Source: an uncultured Blautia sp.
GTDB lineage: Bacteria; Bacillota; Clostridia; Lachnospirales; Lachnospiraceae
DNA length: 31,821 nt
Direction: 5' to 3'
Assembly: GCA_934394545.1 (NCBI GenBank)
Contig: CAKRRG010000032.1
Location: 1 to 31,821, forward strand
The notes beneath the pieces were generated by a model. The model was given only the letters and a program-made list of their open reading frames with translations, did no database searches and was not told the DNA's origin. The translations under genes were made by a program, and so were the position numbers. Positions 25,026 through 31,821 of the stretch are shown here, in pieces (within the stretch, counting starts at the first letter, position 1; each line of letters begins with the position of its first letter).

Positions 25026-25065
25026 AAAACACCCCCTGACATATATATGTTTCAGAGAGTGTTTT
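25026..25065 (-). terminator. Hairpin between the GH18 gene and cwlD that covers the cwlD RBS
   Basis: On the minus strand AAAACACTCTCTGA pairs with TCAGGGGGTGTTTT (14 bp, three G-T pairs) around a 12-base AT-rich loop, followed by a short TTTTATATT. It may end the GH18 transcript. The 3' arm contains the cwlD Shine-Dalgarno, so read-through mRNA would have that RBS paired. Confidence 0.65.
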
Positions 25066-25084
25066 TATCATTCGTATATAAAAT

Positions 25085-26749
25085 TCACTGTGCGCTGCTT
25101 CCAGACAGATTGTCTGTGATCACCTGCCAGATTCCGCTATTCTCAAAGCCAAGCTTCCAAGCTGCTACGCCCGCAAGACTATATTTCTGTACCAGCTGTA
25201 CCTTCGCTGCAATGGACTGGGAATCCTCTATCCAGATCTGATACGTGCAGCCATCCTTCTCAAAACTGCCGTAATTCTGGCTGACATCACTATCCCAGTA
25301 TACCTGCGCATTATTGGTATTCACAACCTCCTGTGCAGTATCCATTCCAATAGCCTCGCTGGACAGACTGCCAGCCTCTGTTTTCCAGAGTCTTGTATAA
25401 AATGGGACCGCATTGATAACACGTTGTGCCGGAACTTCTGCAATCGTATCCACAATGCCCTGCTCTACCCATGGAAGGGAAGCTACAGAACCGGCCTCTG
25501 CGGAACCCACATAATGCTCATCATATCCCATAACAATTACATAATCTACAACGCGTCCCTGCTCCGCTCTGTCATAATGACTGGTAAAATCCTCCGGAAC
25601 CGGATTATCCACAGAAAGGACCAGATTATTCTTGTGGCACTCTATGGAAAGCTCACGCAGGAACTCCAGGAAATGTATTCCCACATCCTCGCTAAGCTGC
25701 TCAAAATCCACATTAATTCCATCGATTCCCGCACTGACAGCCGCATTTATCAACTGCGTGATCAGATTCTGTCTGGAGCTTGTCTTAGATAATACTTCAT
25801 AGGTACTGATATCCTGTGTAAAATTATCTACAAGTCCCCATACCTTCAAGCCTCTTTCATGTGCAAGTGCTACATAATCAGAAGTAGCATTATTAACAAT
25901 GTTTCCACTATTATCCGATACATAAAACCAGGTAGGTGAAATAACGTTAACTCCGGTCATATTCTGGATAGAATCAGCAAGCCCTGCATTTGCATCTGTG
26001 GACATTACCTGATGCCATACCAGGTTAACCGGCTGATCCATAGTAAGATACGTATAAGCTTCCCCGACTGCTGCCCGGTCCATATTCAAAGTCTGGACAT
26101 CACTTATACTCTTCTTCTCAATATATCCGATATAACCGTCCCAGGTTGCCACCTGATCCCAATTCTCAAGCTCTTCCATAAGGATAAGATTATCCCCTTT
26201 ATTTACCTTGGTAAGAACCTCCGACTTAATACCGCCGCGATACCTCACATAAGTATCCTTCTGTACGGTAACAACATTCACTCCGGAAAAATCCTTCTGA
26301 ATAGCTACACGATTCGGCTCCTGATACACAAAGGTGTCCATATCCGTATAACGCTTTATAAAATCAAGGCTCAGATAAACGGTTCCATCCTTCAGCCATA
26401 CATCTCCTCCGGCTTCAGCGGATACAGGAGTATAAATCAGCTCGGAAGGCGTTGCGTAAAGAATCTGCTGTCCTTCCTCATCCCAATAATATCTCTGGTT
26501 CAGATAAGTATCTACTACATCAACGGGAAGATATGGCTGGTCACCTGACATTACTGCCTTCTGCTCCAGAATCTGTGTTCCAACTATGAGCACCGCTTCT
26601 GAATCGTCTGTCTGTCCATAATATTCTGTTAAATCCATCTTTTTCCTGGTAGGGACCTGACGCAGGATCAGGGTCGTCACAAAACCCAGCACTCCAACAA
26701 TTGCAATCAGTATACATACCACTACTACAGGATTAATTCTTTTTTTCAT
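25085..26749 (-). CDS. GH18-domain spore glucosaminidase-like protein (SleL/YaaH type) with copper-amine-oxidase-like and SH3b domains
   Basis: A 554-residue protein anchored or exported by an N-terminal hydrophobic segment (about residues 8-30). Residues about 50-155 resemble the copper-amine-oxidase N-terminal domain found in many clostridial wall proteins, followed by an SH3-like stretch (about 160-220). The C-terminal GH18 barrel has signature DGINVDFE with catalytic Glu350 and the downstream VIVMGYDEH. The Asn at the second Asp of the DxxDxDxE motif also occurs in SleL/YaaH-type proteins. Such enzymes cut cortex or vegetative peptidoglycan glycan strands. The adjacent cwlD supports a spore-cortex role. 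LysM domains, common in YaaH, are not seen. Confidence 0.85.
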   Translation of the reverse strand: MKKRINPVVVVCILIAIVGVLGFVTTLILRQVPTRKKMDLTEYYGQTDDSEAVLIVGTQILEQKAVMSGDQPYLPVDVVDTYLNQRYYWDEEGQQILYATPSELIYTPVSAEAGGDVWLKDGTVYLSLDFIKRYTDMDTFVYQEPNRVAIQKDFSGVNVVTVQKDTYVRYRGGIKSEVLTKVNKGDNLILMEELENWDQVATWDGYIGYIEKKSISDVQTLNMDRAAVGEAYTYLTMDQPVNLVWHQVMSTDANAGLADSIQNMTGVNVISPTWFYVSDNSGNIVNNATSDYVALAHERGLKVWGLVDNFTQDISTYEVLSKTSSRQNLITQLINAAVSAGIDGINVDFEQLSEDVGIHFLEFLRELSIECHKNNLVLSVDNPVPEDFTSHYDRAEQGRVVDYVIVMGYDEHYVGSAEAGSVASLPWVEQGIVDTIAEVPAQRVINAVPFYTRLWKTEAGSLSSEAIGMDTAQEVVNTNNAQVYWDSDVSQNYGSFEKDGCTYQIWIEDSQSIAAKVQLVQKYSLAGVAAWKLGFENSGIWQVITDNLSGSSAQ

Positions 26750-26815
26750 AAAATATTTATCCTCTCAGTGAAAGTCTTCTGGCTTCTTCCTGCGGACTTT
26801 TCCACAGTATGTATC

Positions 26816-26821
26816 ATTATA
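26816..26821 (-). promoter_or_regulatory. Extended -10 promoter element before the GH18 gene
   Basis: On the minus strand TGC-TATAAT, a perfect -10 with the TGn extension; no convincing -35. The leader that follows can form a GTGGAAAAGTC/GACTTTCAC hairpin. A sigma-E-like CATACTGT at 26804-26811 has poorly spaced -35 partners. Confidence 0.45.
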
Positions 26822-26884
26822 GCATATTTTTTCTGTGATTGTGTTACATAATTCGACTTTTTACAATTTGTTTACATTCTTGTC

Positions 26885-26949
26885 TCAGCAGGAGCGCCTT
26901 CCCCATCAAAGCACGAGTAGGGGGAAACTGCTGATCCGGAAGGAGCTCC
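26885..26949. other. Alternative hairpin region downstream of the 58-codon gene
   Basis: Nested arms TCAGCAG/CTGCTGA (26885-26891, 26928-26934) and TTCCCC/GGGGAA (26899-26904, 26921-26926) compete with a second pairing of GGAGCGCCTTCC (26891-26902) to GGAAGGAGCTCC (26938-26949; 10 of 12 bases). Neither is followed by a T-run on either strand. No known RNA family recognised. Confidence 0.45.
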
Positions 26950-26972
26950 CACTGTCAGGATGTTTCTATGAC

Positions 26973-27149
26973 TTACTCATCGATCACAAAATCGAAATCT
27001 ACACGGGCAATACGCCCCATTTCATCTTCTGTATAATCCCGCATATATCCTCCGCCATCTGCAATCTGACAGGCTTTTGCAATGGTGCCGGCATCACTTG
27101 GATGACCGTCCAGATAAAGAGCGATTCCTAACTCCTCATACCGGCTCAA
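26973..27149 (-). CDS. Small conserved-looking hypothetical protein, 58 residues, start uncertain
   Basis: Too short for most ORF callers. The frame, read from TTG at 27149 with GGAGG five bases before it, gives a compact acidic protein with LSRYEELGIALYLDGHP, TIAKACQIADGGGYM, RDYTEDEMGRI and a VDFDFVIDE end. The composition looks like a real protein, and it resembles small hypothetical proteins that I recall from clostridia, without a known function. The frame stays open upstream to a TAG at 27213-27215. An almost perfect SD AAAGGAGG (27217-27224) stands 10 bases before an AAG codon (27204-27206), as if an ATG had been lost; starting there would give 77 residues. It could therefore be a start-mutated pseudogene. 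Confidence 0.5.
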   Translation of the reverse strand: MSRYEELGIALYLDGHPSDAGTIAKACQIADGGGYMRDYTEDEMGRIARVDFDFVIDE

Positions 27150-27569
27150 CTCACCCTCCAGTGAACTGCAGGATTCCTCTTCCTTTCCTGTTCGTGATAT
27201 ACGCTTCGTGTCCTAACCTCCTTTCTTCCTTTCTGGATCCAGAAAACACCTGAATCTGTTAGCAGAAAAAAGAAACGGAAGGTGACTTCATTTCATCTTA
27301 AGGGAATGTAAACACCGTCTCCAACAGATACGCTGGCTGATAAACTGACGCTGTTTTTAGAAAAAAATTAGATGTTAATACCTGATACGAACTTGTGTCT
27401 GACTGCACTTATACTTACTTGTGAACCACAAATCCGTTTTCTCTTTTCTTGTTCCCATTATACGGGGTCTCTTTCCATTGTGCAATAGCTTTGGACCAGT
27501 TTATTCTTTTTTCCCAATCTGTTTCCAAAATTTTAATAATTGCAAGGCGGATTACCTGTTTTTTTCCTA
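27150..27569. other. Gene-poor stretch upstream of mecA
   Basis: It contains the strong SD-like AAAGGAGG on the minus strand (27217-27224) and the perfect 16-bp palindrome TTTCTGGATCCAGAAA (27230-27245), both belonging to the leader of the 58-codon gene. Further right (27246-27569) I see no supported gene. A 60-codon minus-strand frame at 27415-27597 has no RBS and no family resemblance. No convincing promoter for the small gene was identified. Confidence 0.5.
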
Positions 27570-27598
27570 TTGCACTTTTGAAACATATATTATACAAT
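27570..27598 (+). promoter_or_regulatory. Promoter of mecA
   Basis: TTGCAC (27570-27575), 17-bp spacer, TACAAT (27593-27598). The leader contains a 7-bp hairpin AGATAAC/GTTATCT (27608-27629). Confidence 0.7.
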
Positions 27599-27672
27599 GA
27601 GAAATCAAGATAACTCTCTTCGGTTATCTAAAAAAATGAAAATACAATCCACCAAGAACAGGATGTGAGCAT

Positions 27673-28455
27673 ATGAAAATCGAAAAAATCAGTGATAAAC
27701 AGATTCGCTGTACCCTTACGAAAGAAGATTTAGACAGCCACCAGATTCGTATCAGCGAGCTTGCCTATGGTACAGATAAAGCTAAGAAGCTTTTTCGTGA
27801 AATGATGCAGCAGGCCCAGATTGAATTTGGCTTTGAAGCTGATAACATCCCGCTGATGATTGAAGCCATTCCGGTAAGTGGTGAAAGTGTCGTTCTCATC
27901 ATTACCAAGGTGGAAGACCCAGAGGAGCTGGATACACGCTTTTCCAAGTTTTCCCCCTATAAGAAATCCAAACAGGATACCCTTCACTTTGATGGAGCTG
28001 ATAATATCATTGATATTTTCCAGAAGCTTTATGAAGAAGCACAGAAAGCCGGTAACAAAAAGGAAACTCCCGTGGAGGATTCTTCTGAAGAGACAGATAC
28101 TGCTTCCGCAGATTCCCATAAGCCCAAGTTAACGAGTACCACCTCTGCGAAGTCTGCGGTTTCTGTAAATCTGCTAAGACTCTATACCTTCCAGCAGCTG
28201 GATGATGTAATCGCGGCAGCCCATGGACTGGATGGTTTCTATAAGGGTGTGAATAACCTTTACAAGGATGAGAATGCACTTTATCAGCTAGTCGTGCACC
28301 AGTCCTCCTGCACCGCTGAAGACTTTAACAAGGTGTGCAATATTCTTTCTGAATATGGAAGCAATCGCGCCTTTACTCCTGCCGGAGAGGCTTACCTGAA
28401 AGAACACGGAGAATTAATTTCCCGCAAGGCCCTTCAGCAGCTTGCCCGGCTGTAA
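27673..28455 (+). CDS. mecA: Adaptor protein MecA
   Basis: A 260-residue adaptor that delivers substrates to the ClpC(P) protease; in Bacillus it controls ComK and other regulators. The N-terminal substrate-binding domain (MKIEKISDKQIRCTLT..., about residues 1-100) and the C-terminal ClpC-binding domain (about 165-260, with LLRLYTFQQLDDVIAAA and LYQLVVHQ) are both present. They are joined by a Ser/Thr/Glu-rich linker that is less conserved. Length is slightly above B. subtilis MecA (218). RBS AGGATGTGAGC precedes the ATG. It is monocistronic, facing the DUF1858 gene through a shared terminator. Confidence 0.92.
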   Translation: MKIEKISDKQIRCTLTKEDLDSHQIRISELAYGTDKAKKLFREMMQQAQIEFGFEADNIPLMIEAIPVSGESVVLIITKVEDPEELDTRFSKFSPYKKSKQDTLHFDGADNIIDIFQKLYEEAQKAGNKKETPVEDSSEETDTASADSHKPKLTSTTSAKSAVSVNLLRLYTFQQLDDVIAAAHGLDGFYKGVNNLYKDENALYQLVVHQSSCTAEDFNKVCNILSEYGSNRAFTPAGEAYLKEHGELISRKALQQLARL

Positions 28456-28458
28456 GAC

Positions 28459-28504
28459 ATATAATAAAAAGGACTGGTGAATACACCAGTCCTTTTTATT
28501 ATAT
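28459..28504. terminator. Bidirectional terminator between mecA and the DUF1858 gene
   Basis: A perfect stem of about 20 bp (ATAATAAAAAGGACTGGTG and complement) with loop AATA at 28480-28483, T-rich on both strands. It serves both convergent genes. Confidence 0.9.
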
Positions 28505-28505
28505 C

Positions 28506-28709
28506 CTAACGACTTGCAAGAAAATCGTTCAGCTGCTGGATTAAAACATCAGCGTCAATTCCGTGTACCATAGCAGCCTCCTCCAGAGATTCCATCTGTG
28601 CGGATGGGCATCCTACACATCCCATTCCGGATGCCATAAGAATACCAGCCATATTAGGATCTAACTGAAGAAGCTGACCAATCAGCATATCCTTTGTCAC
28701 CTGTGCCAT
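28506..28709 (-). CDS. DUF1858 domain protein (putative redox CxxC small protein)
   Basis: A 67-residue protein starting [14 protein letters not shown] at ATG 28709 with AGGAGG upstream; the frame continues further upstream but only through the structured leader. It has the DUF1858 pattern: a helical N-terminus, [15 protein letters not shown], a CxxC ([17 protein letters not shown]), and the HGID...VLIQQLN end. This domain resembles the N-terminus of the ScdA/YtfE di-iron repair proteins and is thought to act in redox or metal-cluster chemistry. The divergent neighbour is a ferredoxin, compatible with a redox role. The precise function is unknown. Confidence 0.88.
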   Translation of the reverse strand: MAQVTKDMLIGQLLQLDPNMAGILMASGMGCVGCPSAQMESLEEAAMVHGIDADVLIQQLNDFLASR

Positions 28710-29206
<497 letters not shown>

Positions 29207-29235
29207 TTTTCTCGTATACGTGTTGATAGCATTAA

Positions 29236-29266
29236 GAGGGAGCTTCCATACGAAGCTCCCTTTTTT
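29236..29266 (+). terminator. Terminator of the ferredoxin gene
   Basis: GGGAGCTTC (29238-29246) pairs with GAAGCTCCC (29252-29260), followed by TTTTTT. It overlaps the 3' end of the convergent MerR gene. Confidence 0.85.
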
Positions 29267-29798
29267 ATATTCTGCTTTTCTTTTTTCCCTTTTTCTCAGA
29301 GGCTGCTGCAGCTTCTCTTCTTGCCATCTGCTGTCTTCTGATGGCAGCATCCAAAGTCCGCCATCTTTCTTCCCCCTCTTTTTTCCCATGAAGTTCCTGG
29401 GTGATCAGACGTTCCAATATCTCCTGAAATTCCAGAACCTTCGTATTTGCTTCTTTTATTTCTTTTGTTTCTTTTATTTCTTTTGTTTCTTCTTTTTCTT
29501 CCTCTTTATCCACGCCTTCCGACTCCAAAAGCTGTATCTGTTCCTGCGGTACGATTTCCTGTGCTCCCTCTTTTTTCATAAGCTTAGGAAGCAGAACATG
29601 TATAGCCCTAAGCTGCAGGCCTCTGTTCTTCAGTTCTTTAATATTCAAAAACAATTGAATGTCCTCCTGGGTGTAGCAGCGGTGTCCCAGCTCATTTCTG
29701 CGGATTGGAAGAGAAAGCTCTTCCTCCCAGTAACGAAGGACATAGGACTTTACTCCTGTCAGCTTCACAGCCTCGGCCACGGTATAGCATTTTTCCAT
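29265..29798 (-). CDS. MerR-family DNA-binding protein with coiled-coil tail
   Basis: About 177 residues starting MEKCYTVAEAVKLTG at ATG 29798 (AAGGAGGGG upstream). Residues 1-70 are a winged MerR-type helix-turn-helix: YTVAEAVKLTGV, YVLRYWEEEL, GHRCYTQEDIQLFLNIKELK. Instead of an effector domain there is a long charged helix with the hexapeptide EIKETK in tandem (encoded by an 18-bp repeat at 29452-29487) and a strongly basic end. The combination of MerR-HTH and coiled coil recalls RacA-like chromosome-anchoring proteins as well as ordinary regulators; the target is unknown. It lies just after dnaB with its own promoter. Confidence 0.8.
   Translation of the reverse strand: MEKCYTVAEAVKLTGVKSYVLRYWEEELSLPIRRNELGHRCYTQEDIQLFLNIKELKNRGLQLRAIHVLLPKLMKKEGAQEIVPQEQIQLLESEGVDKEEEKEETKEIKETKEIKEANTKVLEFQEILERLITQELHGKKEGEERWRTLDAAIRRQQMARREAAAASEKKGKKKSRI
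29452..29487 (-). repeat. 18-bp tandem repeat within the MerR-family gene
   Basis: The pyrimidine-rich unit TCTTTTATTTCTTTTGTT occurs twice in direct tandem, with a partial third copy. It encodes a repeated EIKETK hexapeptide on the minus strand. Such repeats can expand or contract in frame. Confidence 0.8.
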
Positions 29799-29882
29799 AC
29801 TACCCCTCCTTATAAAATTGCTACCATTCACCTTTGGACAATAAAAAAGATGATGTTGGGGTCAAAAGGTTTTACTGGTTTT

Positions 29883-29910
29883 ATTATAGCAAAACAGTCT
29901 TTAATTGCAA
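29883..29910 (-). promoter_or_regulatory. Promoter of the MerR-family gene
   Basis: On the minus strand TTGCAA (29905-29910), 16-bp spacer, perfect TATAAT (29883-29888) with upstream TGC. The leader is about 80 nt. Confidence 0.7.
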
Positions 29911-29911
29911 G

Positions 29912-29973
29912 AAAAAAAGGTCGACATAACTTGCCGGCCTTTTTACAAAAATGCCATGATTTATCGGCATTTT
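29912..29973 (-). terminator. Double terminator after dnaB
   Basis: On the minus strand two consecutive hairpins: AAAATGCC/GGCATTTT (29948-29973) and AAAAAGGC-CGG.../CCTTTTTTT (29912-29944, with a mismatch). Together they isolate dnaB from the MerR promoter. Confidence 0.75.
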
Positions 29974-29974
29974 C

Positions 29975-31303
29975 CTATTTTTTCATATTTACAAACTGTG
30001 TATACTGAGGCAGCCATACCAGCTCAACCGTACCAATAGGACCGTTTCTCTGCTTGGCAATAATGATCTCCGCAATTCCCTTCTTCTCGGTATCCTTATG
30101 ATAATAATCATCACGGTAAATGAACATTACCATATCTGCATCCTGCTCAATGGCTCCCGATTCTCGAAGATCCGAAAGCATAGGTCTGTGATCCGGACGC
30201 TGTTCAACAGCTCGGCTAAGCTGGGAAAGTGCGATTACCGGAACACTGATTTCACGGGCGAGTGCCTTCAGAGAACGGGAAATATCGGAAATTTCCTGCT
30301 GTCTGGAATCAGAATGTCCACTTCCACTCATCAACTGAAGATAATCGATCATAATAATTCCAAGATTATGCTCCAGCTTATATTTCCTGCACTTTGAACG
30401 AAGCTCTGAAATAGAAATACCTGGCGTATCATCTATGATCAGATTCGATCGGCCAATGATATCCGCCCCCTCTACAAGCTTGGTCCAGTCCTCATCCTTC
30501 AAATTACCGGTACGCATATTCTGGGAATCCACATGAGATTCCATTGCAAGGAGACGATTTACAAGCTGCTCCTTGGACATCTCCAGGCTGAATATAGCAA
30601 CCGTTACATCCTTGCGAAATGCCATATACTGGGCAATATTCAGAACAAATGCGGTTTTTCCCATTGAAGGACGTGCTGCGATCAACACAAGGTCTGATGC
30701 ATGCATTCCGGATGTTTTGTAATCCAGATCTACGAAACCGGTTGGGATTCCGGTTACGGTACCTTTCATTTTAGAGGCTTTTTCAATATTATTAACGGCA
30801 TTCAAAACGACCTGCTGAATAGGTACAAACTCATCGCTGGAACGGCGCTGAAGCACATTAAACAGCTTCTTCTCAGCCTCTTCCAGGATCATCTGTGTGC
30901 CTTCCTTCTCCAGATAGCAGGCATTCTCTACTTCCTCGTTTACCTTGATCAGTCTTCGAAGAACTGCCTTCTCGCTGACAATATTCGCATAATACTTTAC
31001 ATTCGCAGAGGTAGGAACTGCTGAAACCAGATCCCTCACATATTCCATACTGCTGATATCCGGAGGAAGCTCCTTCTCCTTCAGACGATTCTGAAGAGTG
31101 ATCAGATCCACCGGTTTTCCTTCATTGCATAATTCCACCATGGCATCAAAAATAATACCATACTGACTCTGATAGAAATCTTCACTGGTAAGAATCTCTG
31201 ATGCTACCAGAATCGCATCCCGATCCAGAATCATGGAACCAATCACGGACTGTTCTGCCTCAATACTGTGAGGAAGTATCCTCTTGATCAACGCTTCTTC
31301 CAT
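29975..31303 (-). CDS. dnaB: Replicative DNA helicase DnaB
   Basis: A 442-residue hexameric helicase that unwinds DNA at the replication fork (called DnaC in B. subtilis). N-terminal domain: LPHSIEAEQSVIGSMILD, the usual opening. RecA-like motor: Walker A ARPSMGKTAF with Lys216, FSLEMSKEQL, Walker B-type IIMIDYLQLM, and the C-terminal SRAVEQRPDHRPMLSDLRESG-type region (positions about 360-380). Length is typical. Upstream is rplI (35-bp gap), the conserved gdpP-rplI-dnaB order. No intein is present. Confidence 0.97.
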   Translation of the reverse strand: MEEALIKRILPHSIEAEQSVIGSMILDRDAILVASEILTSEDFYQSQYGIIFDAMVELCNEGKPVDLITLQNRLKEKELPPDISSMEYVRDLVSAVPTSANVKYYANIVSEKAVLRRLIKVNEEVENACYLEKEGTQMILEEAEKKLFNVLQRRSSDEFVPIQQVVLNAVNNIEKASKMKGTVTGIPTGFVDLDYKTSGMHASDLVLIAARPSMGKTAFVLNIAQYMAFRKDVTVAIFSLEMSKEQLVNRLLAMESHVDSQNMRTGNLKDEDWTKLVEGADIIGRSNLIIDDTPGISISELRSKCRKYKLEHNLGIIMIDYLQLMSGSGHSDSRQQEISDISRSLKALAREISVPVIALSQLSRAVEQRPDHRPMLSDLRESGAIEQDADMVMFIYRDDYYHKDTEKKGIAEIIIAKQRNGPIGTVELVWLPQYTQFVNMKK

Positions 31304-31338
31304 TTAGTGACAAACATCCTCTCTTGTACTTACAGCTC

Positions 31339-31788
31339 TTACGCCTCTTCCTTTACCCATACCTTCAGGCTTCCGGTTACCTTCGGATGAAGCTTCACCG
31401 GTACATTGGTTACTCCAAGATTCCTGATTGGATTTGGCAGAACCAGTTTCTTCTTCTCAATATCAAGATTCAACTGTTTCTTGGCAGCTTCGGAAATTTC
31501 TTTCGTAGAAACAGAACCGAAGGTTCTTCCACCCTCTCCTACTTTCAGAGTAAGGATGATCTCTTTGTCTTCAAGATCCTTTGCAAAAGCTCTGGCAGCT
31601 TCCAGATTTTCCTGTGCAACCTTCTCCTCGTTTGCTTTCTGAAGCTTCAGGTCATTCAGATTCTTAGGCGTTGCCTCCAGCCCCAGCTTCTTCGGCAAAA
31701 TCATATTTCTCGCATATCCGTCACTAACATTTACAATCTCACCCTTTTTTCCAAGAGATTTCACATCTTCTAATAAAATAACTTTCAT
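31339..31788 (-). CDS. rplI: 50S ribosomal protein bL9
   Basis: A 149-residue large-subunit protein near the L1 stalk. The N-terminal RNA-binding domain [16 protein letters not shown]...[10 protein letters not shown] is diagnostic, followed by the long connecting helix and the C-terminal domain with [12 protein letters not shown]. It is co-directional with dnaB. The start codon ATG overlaps a TGA in another frame (ATGA), probably the stop of the preceding gene. Confidence 0.97.
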   Translation of the reverse strand: MKVILLEDVKSLGKKGEIVNVSDGYARNMILPKKLGLEATPKNLNDLKLQKANEEKVAQENLEAARAFAKDLEDKEIILTLKVGEGGRTFGSVSTKEISEAAKKQLNLDIEKKKLVLPNPIRNLGVTNVPVKLHPKVTGSLKVWVKEEA

Positions 31789-31821
31789 TCTTTAAATTCC
31801 CCTTCCTGGTATAATTGATCT
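31785..31821 (-). CDS. Possible C-terminal end of the gene upstream of rplI (GdpP-like by context)
   Basis: On the minus strand one frame reads [10 protein letters not shown] and stops at TGA 31785-31787, overlapping the rplI ATG by 4 bp (ATGA). In many Firmicutes the DHH phosphodiesterase GdpP precedes rplI. Only about 12 codons are visible, so the identity is inferred from context, and another frame (stop TAA) cannot be excluded. Confidence 0.3.
   Translation of the reverse strand, partial: DQLYQEGEFKE

Noticed and set aside
26804..26830. Sigma-E promoter of the GH18 gene
   Set aside because: CATACTGT is a fair -10, but upstream ATAT-type -35 candidates are 11-12 bp away, too close; the overlapping extended -10 TGCTATAAT explains the site better.
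26835..27131. A 98-codon plus-strand gene
   Set aside because: It is the opposite strand of the better-supported small minus-strand gene and the hairpin region, and has no RBS.
27415..27597. A 60-codon minus-strand gene upstream of mecA
   Set aside because: No RBS before its ATG, which lies in the mecA promoter region; no recognisable family.

Overview
The window is a low-to-mid GC, endospore-forming Firmicute chromosome, most likely a member of the Lachnospiraceae (Blautia/Dorea-like). The basis is a set of sporulation genes (yabP, yabQ, spoIIE, a cotS-family gene, cwlD, a SleL/YaaH-like GH18 protein), strong AGGAGG ribosome binding sites, a short eukaryote-type ProRS under a T-box, an HD-domain CCA-adding enzyme, and MecA. 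No IS element, prophage, CRISPR array or rRNA was seen. Nearly all genes lie on the minus strand; the plus-strand genes are tRNA-Tyr, mecA and a small ferredoxin.

Layout from low to high coordinates. 1-1229: the N-terminus of a secreted sugar-type solute-binding protein, and class II fructose-bisphosphate aldolase. 1391-1748: tRNA-Tyr, whose 3' end plus terminator has been tandemly copied twice more, then a bidirectional terminator. 1746-3878: a GH13 alpha-glycosidase. 4231-11459: the conserved block (in transcription order) hup, rqcP, yabP, yabQ, divIC, spoIIE, tilS, hpt, ftsH, matching the Bacillus subtilis gene order. Inside it are a readable sigma-E promoter before yabP and a Spo0A-type promoter (21-bp spacer, tandem 0A boxes) before spoIIE. 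11531-12514: a CotS-family kinase-fold spore coat protein. 12586-15764: proS-cca, translationally coupled behind a T-box leader with specifier CCG. 15788-20028: an operon of sua5, rpiB, dCMP deaminase and an LTA-synthase-like protein with its own promoter. 20025-24327: two large overlapping membrane proteins that look like divergent paralogs of the DUF2298 type. 24336-26821: cwlD and the GH18 protein, both linked to spore cortex or germination. 26880-27672: a mostly non-coding stretch with a 58-codon gene of uncertain start, a 16-bp palindrome and alternative RNA hairpins. 27570-29266: mecA, a DUF1858 CxxC protein with a long folded leader, and a divergent 2[4Fe-4S] ferredoxin. 29265-31821: a MerR-type regulator, dnaB, rplI, and probably the last codons of the upstream gene.

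Most genes are housekeeping (translation, replication, tRNA maturation, proteolysis, nucleotide salvage) interleaved with sporulation and envelope genes. The most notable material is in regulation and structure: the Spo0A/sigma-E promoter pair, the repeated tRNA 3' end, the T-box controlling both the synthetase and the CCA-adding enzyme, the RBS-sequestering hairpin before cwlD, the leader of the DUF1858 gene, a SpoIIE lacking its polytopic domain, and the tandem membrane paralogs.
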